From: Sclerotiophoma versabilis
Taxonomy: Eukaryota; Ascomycota; Dothideomycetes; Pleosporales; Didymellaceae
Assembly (NCBI GenBank): GCA_012274445.1
Contig: JAAROD010000033.1
Span: 496,001-560,000, forward strand
Length of the DNA: 64,000 bases
Direction of reading: 5' to 3'
The notes under the pieces are model-generated. The model saw only the letters and a program-made list of their open reading frames with translations. It did no database searches and was not told where the DNA came from. The position numbers and the translations under genes are program-made. Positions 1-12,773 of the stretch are shown here, piece by piece (position 1 is the first letter of the stretch; each line of letters starts with the position of its first letter).

Positions 1-44
1 AGTACAAAAACCAAAACTCATGCTGTGCGGTCAAAATTGCAAGT

Positions 45-2712
45 CTAGGCGCCTTTAGACAGGACATGCTGCTCGTTCAGCCACTCCAAAACACTCTCGT
101 AGCAAAGCACAAACTGGCGCAGAGACTGCACCATGCTCAAACGCTGAAGACGGAAATCCTCAACCGTCTTCTCAATAAGATCCAGATCCTCCTTGCCAAT
201 CCATTCACCGTTCTTGTCGTGATTGGGCGACCCGGCATCGACATCCATGGGCGTGCCTTGCCTGCCAGAACGGGCGTGCCTCTGCCGCTTGAGCATGTCG
301 AGAACGGAGTCGACCGTGCAGAAAGTTCCAGTACGACCACAGCCGGCAGAACAGTGGACGATGACGGGGCGGCTGTTGGCTGGCTCAGGCTTGTCGGGGG
401 AACTGACGCCGTTAACAGAGCGGACAACGGCATCGGTCTGCTCGATGAGACCGAGAAGGTGGGTTGGATGTGCCGGCGCGCCGAAGTCCGGCCAGTTGGA
501 GTACTGGAGCTGTGTGATCTCGCGCATGCGTTCAAAGGGCTCGTCGTCGTTGGATAGAGTGAACTTGCGCACCGTGACGTAGGGCTTTTCAGATGCCGGA
601 GACGCGGTGGTAGCGTTATCGTCAGGATTAGGGAAGAATGAAGTCTTTGGCTGCGAGGTCGTCGATTTTCTTTGGCCGATGGAAGGCCTATGTGCGTGCG
701 AACGTTCCTTGCGGCTGTGGATCCTGGATGGCTCGAGGGAAGCGCGATGCTCTCCAAGCTGCTTCAAGTGCAAGCTACCAAAATGCTTGTCAGACCAGTA
801 GTTATGCGCTTTAACTTGGCCACCCTCCTGCTCAGCTGTAAGCATGACAATGACGCGGACATCCTGTTGCCAGACAACATTCCAGAAGTCCTAAACCGGG
901 GTTAGCTGTGATCATGTGTTGTGATGGATATGCAAGACATACCTTGAAGGTAGTGGGGATTGGACCCTGCGTCGCGATATAACGTTTATTCGAGTAGGCG
1001 GCTTGGACGTGGTTGGCGTTAATGTAATCACAAGACCCATCTTCGCAACCCTCAAGCTTGACTCGAGAATGCTCGTACGGCCAGATGTTGTTGTATCGGT
1101 TCTTTGAACCCTTTTCAATACCGGCAATCTGGATGTTCTTTGGAACGTCCTTCTGTCCTCCTGGTGTGCCGTAGACGACCTTACCAGAGAGCGCCTCCTG
1201 CATGCGCTTCTGTTCCTTCTTCTCAATATGTAGAAACTTGTCAGAGACACGCTTGCCCGCATCCTTGTCGTCTGCTGCTTGCTGTAGCCACTGTGGAACT
1301 TCCTCTTTTGCAGAATCGGTCATGGACGTGGGCTTTTTTACAGGCATCTGGCCAACACCACCAATAAGATCCATATTTTGACGGATGTTGCCGAAAAAGG
1401 GATTCGCAGCGTTCTGTGTAGCGGGCATTGGGCAACCGCCGATAACAGGTGCAACCGCAGGTCCACCAATGTCGAGCTTGAGGGCACCCTTCGATCCTGC
1501 TAATGAGGACGGGCTGTGAGGATTCGATTGTGTAATCCAGTTGGGGAATTTCTGTGCGAACTCTTGAAATCCACCACGAATGATGAAGGTGCCACCATTC
1601 CACCCCTCAGTGGTAAATTTTTTGAGTGTGTTGATGCAGGTCGTTGCATCCTTCAGCTGCGCAGAGTTGGAGTCGTAGACTATTATGTGCTTGCTGTTCC
1701 TCCACTTCTCGAATCTTTGCTTCTGCTCGTCATCCTTAAAAGTCTCTGCCAGCTTCTGGACGTTGAACGATGCTCGCTTGAGGAGGGTTGTAGGTATGCA
1801 AAGACTCAACGCGCCTGCTATGCGAGACTTGGCATACTGTGTGGACACCCGAAGGTCAAGTAACAGTACCTCTTCGACTGCTGACTCGAGAATGTTAAGG
1901 ATGTGCTGGGGTGTCGCCATAGTTGGTCCATCGGTATTGCTTTCATCGTAGATATTAGCAGGCAACGTCTCTGCTCGTCTCGATTGGTGATGTGAAGACT
2001 TTGTAGGCAGTGAGGGCCGAGGTGGGCGAATCTCATCGAATTCGGCTATCGCATCTGTACGTCCAAAGCCTTCAAATGATGCTGGCGAGTTTCTCCGAGG
2101 TCGATCAGGGAACATTGATGATTCGGTAGAGAGCATACGTTTAGGCGAGCGTGGCTTGGGCGACTTGGGCGACGAATCACTGCTGCCATCGTACTTTTCG
2201 CCAGAGGCTCGCGCATTTTCCGTCATCGATTGCGGAGACATGGGCGGCTTGTAGGAGCCAGTCAGAGGACCCTTGGTGGGCACCGCAGCCGAGAACGAGC
2301 CAAAGTCGAAGTTGCCCAGGGCGAAACCTTTGGCATTCTCTGATGCTTTCCTGAACTGCTCGAATTCTGGGTTCTGCTCGACGGGTATCATCTGTGGCGA
2401 CGCGGCGGCTGTCGAACGCACGTCCGATGTGGGCGGACTCCAGTTGCCGCGGATGTGCTGTGCAGCGCTGGAGGAGAAGTGGTCGCCATTGATGGTTAGA
2501 CCGAAGTAATTTGGACTCGGTGTGCCCGGTGTCTTGCTGCTTTGCACGACATGGCTCGGAGTTTTTGCGATACCGTTCATGCGGGGCGCGAGGGGCTGCA
2601 TGTTGGTTCTAGGAAGAGTTGTACTTGGCTTCGTCATGGGTGTTGATCTGACGGGTCGTTGGGCGGAGTGGGAGGAGCCTCGCGGTCGGGAGGAAACTAC
2701 AGGTGTAGACAT
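45..2712 (-). CDS. Rhodanese-like / protein tyrosine phosphatase (Pyp1/Pyp2-like MAPK phosphatase)
   Basis: Two exons, 943-2712 and 45-890, joined across a 52-bp intron (GTATGT...TTTAG, phase 0), giving about 871 residues. The start at 2712 is chosen for its CACCATG context; the upstream extension of the frame has no ATG. The first 260 residues are Ser/Pro-rich and look disordered. Residues about 264-393 form a rhodanese/Cdc25-like fold in which the usual active-site cysteine is missing (VYDS at that place). The C-terminal PTP domain has the WPDFGAP loop (about 720) and the signature [10 protein letters not shown] (about 770), so it should be catalytic. In yeasts, PTPs with an inactive rhodanese module dephosphorylate stress MAP kinases; applying that here is inference from architecture. 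The gene ends close to the window edge, but its stop codon is present. Confidence 0.92.
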
Positions 2713-4791
2713 GGTGAGGACGCTTGGAGGAGGGCGTCGACGTAGCAAGCGTGGCTCTAGCGGTAATGCAGGGGCGTAGCAGGAAATAGGTACATGAGAT
2801 ATAAATCCTCCGTGGCGTTGGTGTGGTTGGCGTCAGGTGTGGGCGTGAAGACTGGGGGGACCTGCGCAGCGCCTTCAAAGAGGACGGCAACTCCCAGTAT
2901 GATGTCACCGCGCCGATGACAAACACGAACAGGACAGCGCAGCCACAATGCTCACAACAGCGCTCGCCGAGTATTGCTGATGAGCGTCACTGATGTCTGG
3001 GTTCGGGCGAAGGCCTGAGGTGCGTGACTGTAACAACAGGCAATTGCTGGTTGCCAGACTGGGTGCGGCGGCCAATTTGCGCGAAGCTGTCGTAATGGAC
3101 GGGTTCGCTAAGGGGCACGCAGGGTCCGCTCTTGAAACCGGTAGGAGGCTCGTGACCGCAACGGTAGGGCTGAGCGAGCCAACGGTGGAGCGTGGGCGGA
3201 GAGGCGGCGGAGAGGAAAAATAGGGCGGAAACAGCTGCCAGTGATCGCGAGTTTGGGACACAGAAGGAGCAGCGGATCGAGACTTCTTATGAGGGATCGG
3301 GGAATAGAGGGATTGCAGAGTGTTAGTGCGAGGAATAGAGAGCGCTGTTCAATCTTGGGGCCGGGCCTGGACCTGACAATCGTCACCACTTTTCCACCCA
3401 CCCAAGTCAGCTGCCCGCCCTATCAGTTTGTTCCTTTCCCGTTCGATTGCGACATCAACCCGCTAGGGCAGTTGAAGAGATACGAGTGACTTGCGCTGCG
3501 ACTTCTTACGCTCCAGCACTGCACTCTGACCTAGCAGTGCGTATAGGTCACACCGGCCACTCTAGCATTTTGCACGTATCGCGAGCCATCTGACCAAAAC
3601 AGGGTACGTGCAAGGTACTCGAGGCGCAAACCTGCTGTGGCTTGTCTGAGACCAAGCTGGGCGTCAAGTGTTGGTGCGAAACAAGGCGGGCCACAAGACC
3701 CTGAGATCGACATGCCCCAAGATTGATAACCTCGACATGCTGATTCAAGACAAGGCGCCGGTGTTGCACTGCAGCAAATGTTCGTAGAACTGAACCTCGG
3801 GCAAAGCGTGAATGCGGACTCGATACTGGAAGTGTTTACCAGGCGGTTGATCCTCAGTAGCTGGCCAGGATTCTTGGACCCACTTGTCGCATGCTGGTTG
3901 GGCTGCATCAAAGGTGACCGCTGTTTTCAAGCTGGCACCGGCTGCCGGCTAATGGTTGCTAATTGCAGATCTGAATGATTCATGCTGTGGTGCACTGGCT
4001 CACGGTTCTCGTAATCAGATCTGAACAGCGCAGGTGACATCGTCCATTACCACAATCTGTAGAAATCGCCGTGGGATTGAGACGAGCCAGGCCGGAGCAG
4101 CAACATCATCATCATTGTCGTTCTCGGCCGTCGGCTCTGTTCCTGCAGACAAACAATACTAGCTTACCAGGATATTACACAAGAACTTGAACGTTGGGTG
4201 CTATGAACGGGCCGTTGAAAGGTCCTCGTGGCCCTCTAGTCCGCTTCACGACAGAGAAGGACCGACAAATCAGCAACTGTCTTGTTTTCTTAACCCAAAA
4301 GTTGCAAAATGGCATGATGACCTCCGGTTGTCCGGTGCTTCGTGGTCAAGGACACACTTGTCGCCTGGTCTTTCCAACTTCCTTGACATCGTGACTTGTT
4401 GGCGTGTGTGTTATTGCAAATCCAGGCAGACCTGCTCCGGACGAATGAAAGACGAGCAACGGCAGATGAGCTAGAAAGAAATTATGTTCGAACATGAACA
4501 GCGAGGTGCTTGCTATCGGTGAAGAGCATGCGATCGCAGGCGTTGAGCTGGACATGCTGTGAACGACCAGGGAAAAGGTTCTAATTAAAACAATGGTACT
4601 TGGGTTTGCAATTGGAAATGCGGAAGTGCAAGATGCACCTTGGAGCCGATTGTGGAGCCGGCTGCTCTTGCACGTGCTGGCGCGTTTCCGCGTTCCTGCC
4701 AAATTTCCTCGCGCAACGCGTTCTTCCAACTCCAATCCACACTATTTGACATATCACACCCTCACGTAGTTCATCACAATTTGCAGTTGAT
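2713..4791. other. Intergenic region between divergent PTP and nse1 genes
   Basis: About 2.1 kb containing the 5' flanks of both neighbours. Only short, mutually overlapping reading frames without family resemblance are present on either strand. I see no tRNA, no repeat and no convincing small gene. Confidence 0.5.
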
Positions 4792-5827
4792 ATGTCGCGA
4801 GACGAAACGTCGCTAGTGCGTGACGTACCAGACGAGGAAGCTTATACTCATGTCCACCGTGTGTTCCTTCAGTCGTTCCTCACATATGGCGTAATGACAG
4901 TGGACGAGCTCAAACCAGTGCTCGCCGCCATCATGACCGCACACAGTCAGCCTGTTCTCTCCATGCATGACCTAATTACTAATGTGCCTCGCAGACCCCG
5001 ATCGTCCCTTTCCAGTCGGCGACGTAACACAGTCCGGCTTCATAACGCCCATAATCCAAACCATCAATGCGCGCCTCGAGCCCTACAACTTCGAAATCCG
5101 ACACACCCGCCATCAGCAAACAAAAGAGACAACCTACACACTCGTGAACAAGACTTCCGACGCAATGACACAACTCGCAACCCGCTTTACCGCAAACGAA
5201 ATAGCATACATCCGACGCCTGCTGGACGCCATGTTCGAAACAAACAACATGCCCACACGTGAGATCATGGCAATAAAGCAGATGGACGCAAGCCAGCTCG
5301 CGCGCCCGCGGCGAAACCGACAGTCGCAGGCTGCTGATGTGGTAGATGAGGATGGGCAGAGCCAAGCCGCAGACACCGGTATAACGATCGGGGAAGCCGA
5401 CGCTGTCCTGGACGCGTTGCTTGCAGACAACTTCCTACAGCTCTCACGTGCGAAGTACTATTCTCTTGCACCCCGTGCGCTGATGGAATTGCACTCCTAC
5501 TTGAAGGAGATGTACAACGAGACCGCTGAAGACGAGGATGATGAGCCGACGATCAGGATAAGGGATTGTGAGGGGTGTAGGGAGATTGTCACGTACGGAA
5601 TACGGTGTAACAATCGTGAGTGTGTGGTGCGGTGGCATGATCGGTGTGCGAATCAGTATTACAGTGGGAGGAGTGCGGGGGGGAAGAAGTGTCCGAAGTG
5701 TAGGACGGTGTGTGGCGGGAATGTGTATGTGGGGGAGAGGGCGGACAGGGTGTCGCAAAGGAGCAGTTCGGGCGGTGGAGGGCGGATAGATGAGGACATG
5801 GACGAGAACGAAGAGGAAGACGAGTGA
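4792..5827 (+). CDS. nse1: Nse1, RING-like subunit of the SMC5-SMC6 complex
   Basis: Two exons, 4792-4945 and 4995-5827, with a 49-bp phase-1 intron whose donor is the less common A|GTCAGC and whose acceptor is CTCGCAG. The product is 328 residues. The N-terminal two thirds is the winged-helix Nse1 region that binds Nse3/Nse4. At about residues 243-287 lies a variant RING (NH-RING/C4HC3-like): CEGC, then CNNREC, WHDRC and CPKC. The C-terminus is acidic. Nse1 works in the nucleus in the SMC5-6 complex, in recombinational repair, and stimulates the Nse2/Nse3 ubiquitin-SUMO module. Family recognition rests on the domain order and zinc ligand pattern; the intron was chosen because it restores the frame exactly. 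Confidence 0.9.
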
Positions 5828-5992
5828 TTTGATACCCAGTGCGAAGTCGAGATGGAAAGTTGGTAATCATACTTGTGACGTCGGATATCTAATACTCATA
5901 TTCGTCATTTTGAACTTTTCGTCTCGTGCGAATGGGAGCCGAAAGTCATATATACAAGCACCAAAAGCCTCTTCTCCAATCAGTGCATACAC

Positions 5993-7254
<1,262 letters not shown>

Positions 7255-8427
7255 TGTGAAGTATCTACTTCTTATAGCTTGTCAGAACTACGCCCTATTG
7301 CTGAACAGCAGGGTTCTGTGTTGGCTTTACTCACAACAGGCACTTAAGCGATCAGGAACAGCGGTCAGGATTACGTGCTGAGCGCGAGCTGTACAGCGCC
7401 ACGTAGGGATATGCTATGTGAGGGGCACTCTGCTGAGATCAATTAGGTGCTGACAGTGAGGCACGGTGACGATTAATTGAGGCGCAGAAATTGTGCAGAA
7501 GCAAAGGTCCGAGTTCGGAAGGCCGCAGGTGATGTGAAAGCGTTCACACGTTATAGGTCACCTTGATCTGGAAAGAGTCATCGTGCTAAATAAATTTGAG
7601 AGGCTCAAGACTGCTGCGGGGCCGCCGTGGCTAATCGATTAGCACATCGCCCTAGCTTGCACACGGACATGCATTCCTCAGGCCTGGATCACCGCGCATG
7701 TGCTTGCCAAGAGAATACTCACCTCGCCGACAACCACTGCGCCATCGTTGGCTGTGCCTCTTCGTCTGCATGCTCTTGAGCGGTTCTCGCACTTGCAGGC
7801 TTGACCACAAATGTTGACCTTATAGACACCCCTGGTAAGCGGATGGTAATCTGATGTCTCGCCCACAATCATGTGACCACGCAGCTGCAACCATCCAGCT
7901 CCAGCTGAGCGAGCTGCATTCAGCTTATGTACACGAGCCTGCACCTGTGGACGCCTCCGCTGAGGAAAGGGAAGTGTCAGGACCTCTGATGTCCCTGGAT
8001 CCATGCTACAATGGGCTGCGGCTGTTCCCCTTAACCCTGCCTTGGTAGCGCGCCGTCATAGCCTCCCGAGGTCCGCAACATCGTCACTTCGTGAAGGCTG
8101 CGCCGGCTACACCAAAGGCACTACCTTGCTTGAAGGAACGACTCCCCCACGGTATCGGCCAGCGATCAGACAGAGGCGCGCGACTCCCGGCAAGAATTCC
8201 ACCTGAAACAGGCCACAGTCCCGCTGCAACTTCCCCTGATCGTCTAGCCCAGCAGCGTCTGCTTCAAAACAAATGAGAGCGCCACATCTATCGCTACATC
8301 GAGCATTCCCCGCAGTCTGCGGACTCCCTGTGCGCCGCTGGAGCCATTTCACTGCCGCCTCACCCGCACGTTGATCGTGCACTTCGCTACTATAACCAAC
8401 TTCAACCGTTCTGACATTACACTCACC
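7255..8427. other. Intergenic region between DAHP synthase and the 8.4-kb gene
   Basis: About 1.2 kb acting as shared upstream sequence of two divergent genes. No reading frame with family resemblance, RNA gene or repeat was recognised. Confidence 0.45.
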
Positions 8428-9337
8428 ATGTTTCAATTTCAAACCATGGCCACCAAGCGGCGGCGGGACGACGACTCGGATTCTGAAGAGGAGCGCAACA
8501 ACTTCAAAGTGCGTAACTAGTCGATGAGCACAGGTCAATACCATATCTGACAAGCCACAGAAATCCCGACCCATAGGGTTTGCGCAACTCAGCCATAGTT
8601 TTGCGCACTCACCACTGCATATCCATGTTGGACCCTCATTCCCACCTTCGCCAGCATCACATACCGACACAAGGACGCCAACACACAACGAACATACGCA
8701 AGAACACGCATGGGGAGGGCCAGTTCAGTCCTCACAATGGACGGATATGGACTACAGCATGGACATGGATGAGGACGACAGCCAGAGTGACGTGCGCAGC
8801 CAACCACCAGAGTCACCGTTCGGCGGCCATTTCTTCCGACCACCAACACTCAATCCGTCTTCCTCACAACACTCCGACCGCGGCAGCACTGGGCGCATAC
8901 CAACACCCATACACCCTACGTTTAACAGAGGAGGCATGAACGGACTCGGCTATCCGACGAGTGGCTCAGCAGGTGGCATGACAGTCAACGCTCTACCCCC
9001 GCTTCCAGGCCTGACAGTCCGTAAGAACAGACAAGAACAAGGAAGCGACCGAAGCCGCCGCATGCCGTCACCCATCTCAGAAGACGAAGACATCCCAGAC
9101 ACGCCCACCGCACTTACGCAATCGCAACTCTCGCGACTTAGTTTCTCGCATGCGAACACTGATGATATGGATATGGAGGCTACTGTCCTTCCGCTTGCGC
9201 TGCCTCCCACACCACGCGGTAGGAAACGCAGTGGTGCGTTGACAGGCACGCCTGGAAAGTTCAGCATGGGGTATCGAGAGGACTGCGAGAAATGCAGACA
9301 GAGGGTGCCAGGGCATTATTCGCACTTCTTGCCGTAG
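8428..9337 (+). CDS. Conserved fungal protein of unknown function with C-terminal CxxC motif
   Basis: Two exons, 8428-8508 and 8561-9337, with a 52-bp phase-0 intron (GTGCGT...CACAG), giving 285 residues. A second in-frame ATG lies at 8446. The N-terminus begins with a basic-then-acidic run (KRRRDDDSDSEEE), which could act as a nuclear localisation signal. The middle is low-complexity, Ser/Pro/His-rich, with several SP/TP sites suggesting regulation by proline-directed kinases. The only compact conserved-looking block is the C-terminus, with DCEKCRQRVPGHYSHF, which could hold a single zinc-binding half site. I recall similar C-termini in uncharacterised Pezizomycotina proteins but cannot assign a function. 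Exon 2 has no ATG until well inside, so splicing to exon 1 is what gives a full protein. Confidence 0.75.
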
Positions 9338-9694
9338 AGCATGAAAACCTCTGATGACAGATTGGGCAACACACGATAACGACTCTACTACATTGTTTGG
9401 CGACTGTGGCGTTATCATTACAGCGCTGGCATGCGCCTGGGTTATGGCTTACGGGAGCATTGAGAGCGTGCAGTTCTTACAGGCGTTAAGCGCATGTCGC
9501 TATATATACTCTTCCTTTCTGAACATAACATAGGCATAGTAGCTTTCTACTCATATTCATTCTCACACATGTACCATACCGACACATTCATCTCAGTTCC
9601 CTCATCACACCCTTATCCATTGTGAAGTCCTCCGCACCGTAAAATTTCCTGTCCAGCCAACCCACCCTTCAGCATACACACCTTACGAACTACC
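9338..9694. other. Intergenic sequence with promoter of the 28-codon ORF
   Basis: Contains the 3' flank of the preceding gene, a run of TATA around 9499-9508 and a pyrimidine-rich leader-like stretch (about 9540-9690) leading to the ATG at 9695. Confidence 0.4.
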
Positions 9695-9781
9695 ATGATG
9701 ACATTTTCTTCTCTCAAACACATGCTACAGATCCCTCGGCGCGGCACCGGCCAAAGCACCCAATCCCTCCCGTTATCTTGA
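9695..9781 (+). CDS. Possible 28-residue small protein or short upstream ORF
   Basis: A short frame beginning with two consecutive ATG codons in a CTACCATG context and ending in TGA at 9779-9781. It is preceded, about 190 bp upstream, by a TATATATA run and a CT/AC-rich leader typical of highly expressed fungal genes. The peptide is basic, Ser/Gln-rich (it contains RRGTGQS) and matches nothing I know. It could be a real micro-gene, the first exon of a longer spliced gene, or an upstream ORF in a non-coding transcript. The support is the promoter layout, not the peptide. Confidence 0.3.
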   Translation: MMTFSSLKHMLQIPRRGTGQSTQSLPLS

Positions 9782-10673
9782 AACGAAACCGGCCCGACCT
9801 AGCGGCAGCAAGGCTATCAGGATCCGAGACCCTGGACTTAACGGGTCATTTAATGGTTGTTGTGAAACATAGACTCTACGAATCTACACGCACATCTGCA
9901 CTGTTGTTGAGTTCCCGCACGTCGACGGTCGTGCGCTCTGCATTCTTAGGGTTTAGTCTACACTGCCATGTTCATAGTCTATATTCCTTTGTCGAGAACA
10001 CTGCTTTCATCTAGAATACTCCTTGGTCATAATACTGCTTCATAGAGAATACTCCTTGGTCGTGAATTGCAAAGCAACGACAGAGGCGTGGGTTCCACGT
10101 GTTTCGGAAGCAAGGCTGCCGTGTGTTTCGTGTTCCTTACAAGGCGCTTATAAGGCATGAATCCTGCAACTGAGACAAGGAAACGTTACTGTGCGTTCCT
10201 GCGTTAGAAGCCTCGGATGTCAGGCTCGCCGGACGGGACGGGACTGGACTGGACTGAGGCTTTTACGTGGTTGTCTGGGCTGGGCTGGAGTCGCGTCGTA
10301 GCCCACAAGTCGTGCTGAGTAAGGCGTGGTCAGCGCTTGGACATTGGTTCGTATTCTATATCTGGTGTGGGTTTAAATAGGGAATATTTCCTAGACGAAT
10401 ATGAGTGTTGATCTGTAGACACCACATAGTACGGAACGTGCGTGTGCAGCAAATGAATCGTCCGCAAAGTATCGTATATATCGTATGGTATCGTAATCCA
10501 ACAGGCGCTCATGACCTTGCCATCTCATGCACCTGACTCCAAACCATTGCTCGTAATGTACACCCTTCCACCGTTCGGTCTCGTCCTGTTCGCTCTTAAC
10601 TTGAATTTCACATGGATATGTGCTCTGCTCCTGCCCTCCCAACTTGGCTGTTCGTGTTCTCCATCACTTGCGC
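9782..10673. other. Intergenic region with short tandem repeats
   Basis: No gene recognised. A repeat unit of about 33 bp containing AGAATACTCCTTGGTC occurs twice (10,013 and 10,045). A G-rich pentamer run of GGACG/GGACT units lies around 10,222-10,256, followed by GGGCT repeats near 10,277. The 3' flank of got1 is at the right end. Confidence 0.5.
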
Positions 10674-11304
10674 TCAGACGCTCTCTCCGTTCGCAGCGGC
10701 ACTCGCGCCACCCAAGCTATTCAGCGCTTTCGCGATATATGGTCCTACGATCGGGATTCCACCCGCGAAGCCCGCTATCGTCGCAAAGAAATCGCCAAAC
10801 AGGACCAGTATACCGTAGAGCTCGATCAGGAAGCCGAAGAAGGCCCAGCGCATGAGGATCAATGTTATGCCGAGCGCGAAAGCAGCCGTGCCTTTCCATT
10901 TCTGGCGTCGCGCAAAGAAGGCGAGGGTCTTCTGCGTGCCGATTATGAGTGTGAGGCCGATTAGGAAGAGGATCTGGCGTCCGTTAGGGGGGAGTGTGCA
11001 GATGTGGGGTGCGGAAGCGTACGTTGCCCATGGCCAGCCTGGAGTATGTCAGCATCAGAGGTAGAGGCAGTGGAAGAGGAGACGTACATGGCGCGATCAA
11101 AAAACATCATAACGCCGCCCATGAGAAAGAGCCCGCCTGCGTGGATGACGTGTTAGGTGGGTGTTTGGCGCGGTGGGTGGTTGTTGAAGAACATTGCGTA
11201 CCTACCTCCTGAGCAGAAGGCGACCCCAATCTCTGTACACTCGTCAGTATTTCCCCGAGTTGACCGCTGTGGAGAGTTGTACTTTGGGTGTCTGAGAGCC
11301 ACAT
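10674..11304 (-). CDS. got1: Got1, four-helix Golgi vesicle transport protein
   Basis: Five exons: 11283-11304 (22 bp), 11206-11232 (27 bp), 11088-11136 (49 bp), 11023-11038 (16-bp microexon) and 10674-10973. The four introns are 49-69 bp. Splicing yields 137 residues, the usual Got1/SFT2-like length. It starts MWLSDTQKIGVAFCSGG and has four hydrophobic segments, with conserved FFDRAMLAMGN, GTQKT, FFARRQKWKG and RWAFFGFLIELYG blocks. Got1 is a small tetraspan membrane protein of early Golgi/COPII vesicles that supports ER-Golgi and Golgi fusion. Each junction is dictated by recovering this family sequence; all have GT-AG ends. Without splicing, only the last exon would be noticed as coding. 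Confidence 0.9.
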
Positions 11305-12040
11305 GGTAGGCATCTTGACTGTTGGGAGGCCGCAAGCCCACAAATTATGATGGAGGAGAGCCTAGGTCCTAGGAGAGGGGGTTTAAGGGTTCGAACACTG
11401 CGATTGTGTGTCCTGAGGATATTTGTGTGTAATTCTGGTATGGTCGTCTGGTGTCTGGCAACTTTCGTCTCGTGTCCCTTGGTTGACGCGCCTCGGTCAC
11501 TAGCGCACGTCGCCCCTGCTTAGCGTGGAGTTTCGCGCCAGTTCGCAGATTTTTGAGCTTCGCACTTGTCACTTACCAACTCAACATTCCAGCTGCCAAG
11601 ATCGTGTACCAAGTTCAGAGAATCAATGTTTATTCTTACGGTACTATGATACAGTATCCTGCGGTTTTAGGAATAGTGCTGAAACGCCCTGACAACAGTA
11701 TGCCATTCCGTGCTGCTGTAACTAGGATGCCTCTCCTCGAGCTCCTGGTATCCCGTCTGATGGGCGAAGAACAATACAGGATCACGATTAAGCCGGAGCG
11801 CCTTCTTGAACCTTGCTTCGAAAGGAGCTTGCGTGGGTGGAAGGTGCTTGACTTTGATGGTCATACATATGTTGCTGTCGCTTCCAGGATATCGTTGCCC
11901 GTATTTGTCTGGGGCTTGCAGTCGTCTGTAGCCTCTCAACCGTAGTCAACGCCCTGATGCAGAGACAGTCGCTTCCAGGCTTTGATAGATGAGGTGCGAT
12001 GCTGGTGGTCATGTGTGCCTAAGCTGTGCAGAGTAATAGC
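11305..12040. other. Intergenic region between got1 and ies6
   Basis: Frames open on both strands between 11,550 and 11,945 lack proper ATG starts and family resemblance. A GGTTCGAAC box near 11,388 resembles a tRNA B-box, but no matching acceptor stem or A-box surrounds it. Confidence 0.4.
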
Positions 12041-12601
12041 TCATTTGAGCACGGTATGCGCGCCTCTTGCAGCCAGATAGCCCTCATATACGTTCTGCGG
12101 CATCGTCCTGATGGTCCCAAACATCTCCTTATTGTGGTACCTCAACCTTGTCTTAGGATCAGTGTACGGCGCGGGCAGTCCCGTGATATCGCAGTACTTC
12201 TTCTGCGCGCTGGGGTGGAAACTCGGCGCGGACTCGATATTCGTGTACGTGGGCGCAGGGCCCGTCGCATTCCCAGCGGCTGCGCGTCCGTTCTTCTCGA
12301 GTACCAGCCTATCCAGGCTCTGCGCTGCTTGCGCGATGTTCGGCGGTCGACCAATGCCGGCTGGTGTCGAGCCACCTTCAGAAGCGATGGCGGGCGTCGA
12401 CGCGCCGCTATTGGCTTGTGTGTTCATCATCGAGGCTTCTTTGCGCGATGCTTCGCCGAGAACCTGCTTGAGGTTCTTGTTGCGGCGCTGCGGAGGCTTC
12501 CAGTTGGGGTTGCGGAACGGCTTGTGTACGGCGTAAATGTCGAGCTTGTCGAGCAGTGCTTGGTGCGTCTTCTCATCCGACTGAGCTGTAAGTGGCGCCA
12601 T
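12041..12601 (-). CDS. ies6: Ies6, INO80 chromatin-remodelling complex subunit (YL1 C-terminal domain)
   Basis: A single exon of 186 residues starting at the ATG at 12601. The N-terminal part contains a conserved PFRNPNWKPPQRRNKNLKQ segment. The middle is a low-complexity Ala/Gly/Ser/Pro linker. The C-terminus is a YL1_C domain with YCDITGLPAPYTDP and RYHNKEMFGTIR. In yeast Ies6 binds Arp5 as a discrete module needed for nucleosome sliding by INO80. The gene is divergent from dad4 (about 170 bp between the start codons), with arp5 just beyond, so both members of the Arp5-Ies6 module are encoded within 4 kb. Identification is from the domain and the paired neighbour. Confidence 0.92.
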   Translation of the reverse strand: MAPLTAQSDEKTHQALLDKLDIYAVHKPFRNPNWKPPQRRNKNLKQVLGEASRKEASMMNTQANSGASTPAIASEGGSTPAGIGRPPNIAQAAQSLDRLVLEKNGRAAAGNATGPAPTYTNIESAPSFHPSAQKKYCDITGLPAPYTDPKTRLRYHNKEMFGTIRTMPQNVYEGYLAARGAHTVLK

Positions 12602-12773
12602 GTTGATGCGAGGAGTGTCAAGGCGGCGACCGTGACGTGTTGGTTGCTGTCGAGCTGTTGATGGCAGCTTGCGGAGGTGGAGCTACCGTCGGCGATCGCC
12701 CTTCACTAAGCCGCCCTGCATCTAACTGTTTTGGTCCATCCCACCAACACCAACCGTCGCGTCACACAGAGCT

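Noticed and set aside
3531..4735. Several 60-130 codon frames between the PTP and nse1 genes
   Set aside because: They overlap each other on both strands, lack family motifs and have no splice partners.
8107..8688. A 193-codon minus-strand frame
   Set aside because: It overlaps exon 1, the intron and the start of exon 2 of the 8,428 gene antisense and has no recognisable domain.
11385..11400. tRNA B-box-like GGTTCGAAC
   Set aside because: No A-box, acceptor stem or anticodon arm could be fitted around it.
11553..11945. Open frames on both strands between got1 and ies6
   Set aside because: Neither begins with ATG at its 5' end, both are open by chance on opposite strands, and no family resemblance was seen.
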